DNA of 6,527 nucleotides from Sphingomonas sp. Lineage in GTDB: Bacteria; Pseudomonadota; Alphaproteobacteria; Sphingomonadales; Sphingomonadaceae. Shown here piece by piece: positions 6,283 through 6,527 of this stretch (position 1 is the first letter of the stretch; each line of letters begins with the position of its first letter). The stretch covers positions 1 to 6,527 of the forward strand of contig JACCSV010000002.1 in NCBI GenBank assembly GCA_013812805.1, given 5' to 3'. Position numbers and translations under genes: made by a program. The notes under the pieces were generated by a model. It ran no database searches and was not told the origin of the DNA. It saw nothing but the letters and a program-made list of their open reading frames with translations.

Positions 6283-6527
6283 ATCATCATCTTTTCGATG
6301 GGCACGACCAGGATCGCAGACGCGCCGGCGCTTTTGAGCTTCTGCAAAGTCTCCCAGAAGATCGATTCCTGGCAAACGGCGTGGACGGCGAAATGACCGG
6401 GCCGGCCGTGCAGCGGCAGGATCGTCGGGGCCTCCGCGCCCGGCAGGATGGCGGTGATCTGCTCGAGCGCCTCCTCGGTCGCGTTGAGCATGATGTACTT
6501 CGATTCCTTGGTCGCGAGCACACCATC
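6279..6527 (-). CDS. hisG: ATP phosphoribosyltransferase, long form (HisG), C-terminal fragment
   Basis: HisG joins ATP and PRPP to make phosphoribosyl-ATP, the committed and histidine-inhibited first step. Only the last 82 residues are in the window; the frame enters at the right edge and ends with TGA. The fragment matches the C-terminal part of the E. coli protein, with ESKYIM near its start, LPGAEAPTILPL, FWETLQKLKSAGAS and the ending LVVPIEKMMM. This region is the regulatory domain that binds histidine in the long form (about 300 residues) and is absent from the short HisG that needs HisZ. The cell therefore should not need HisZ for this enzyme, although the catalytic part is not visible. 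It is the first his gene seen in the operon, and its stop overlaps the hisD start as GTGA. Confidence 0.95.
   Translation of the reverse strand, partial: DGVLATKESKYIMLNATEEALEQITAILPGAEAPTILPLHGRPGHFAVHAVCQESIFWETLQKLKSAGASAILVVPIEKMMM

Noticed and set aside
6281..6290. ATG triplet repeat at the hisG end as a slippage or start site
   Set aside because: Three repeats are too few to suggest phase variation, and the ATGs are in the hisG frame and run straight into its stop.
5302..6337. Plus-strand open frames of 152 and 249 codons opposite hisD
   Set aside because: HisD has all active-site residues in the minus frame, and the opposite frames show no family signature.
6283..6375. 31-codon upstream extension of hisD
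   Set aside because: It runs over the hisG 3' end in another frame. HisD homology begins at the GTG at 6282, which gives the usual length.

Overview
The window is a histidine biosynthesis locus from a GC-rich bacterium, and essentially every base is coding. The minus strand carries the distal part of one operon, read from right to left: hisG (3' end only), hisD, a fused hisC-hisB reading frame, hisH, hisA, hisF and hisIE. The plus strand carries the 3' part of an inositol-monophosphatase-family histidinol-phosphatase gene, hisN, which converges on the end of the operon. The two outermost stop codons overlap in the palindrome CTAG at 673-676.

Together these genes cover almost the whole pathway. 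HisG starts it from ATP and PRPP and HisIE carries out steps 2 and 3. HisA isomerises ProFAR to PRFAR, and HisH with HisF closes the imidazole ring and releases AICAR. The HisB half of the fusion dehydrates imidazole-glycerol phosphate and its HisC half transaminates imidazole-acetol phosphate. HisN removes the phosphate and HisD oxidises histidinol to histidine. Catalytic residues are visible in all complete enzymes.

Gene order (GDCBHAFI), the long-form HisG C-terminal regulatory domain, the HisIE fusion and many sequence signatures match the compact operon known from Escherichia coli and other gammaproteobacteria. Two points differ. HisB has no N-terminal HAD histidinol-phosphatase domain; it is joined in frame to the C-terminus of HisC. 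The phosphatase instead appears to be the unrelated HisN next door. This reads as a swap of the phosphatase module.

The host cannot be fixed from this window. Composition and the HisN type suggest a GC-rich proteobacterium, possibly an alphaproteobacterium such as a sphingomonad (low to moderate confidence). If so, the E. coli-style operon would be a transfer candidate.

Every minus-strand junction overlaps (GTGA, ATGA, fused frame, GTGA, ATGA, 14 nt, TGATG), and several genes start with GTG or TTG, so translation is probably coupled along the operon. The promoter, any attenuator and the start of hisG lie beyond the right edge; the start of hisN lies beyond the left edge. I see no RNA genes, mobile elements, CRISPR arrays or clear intrinsic terminators.
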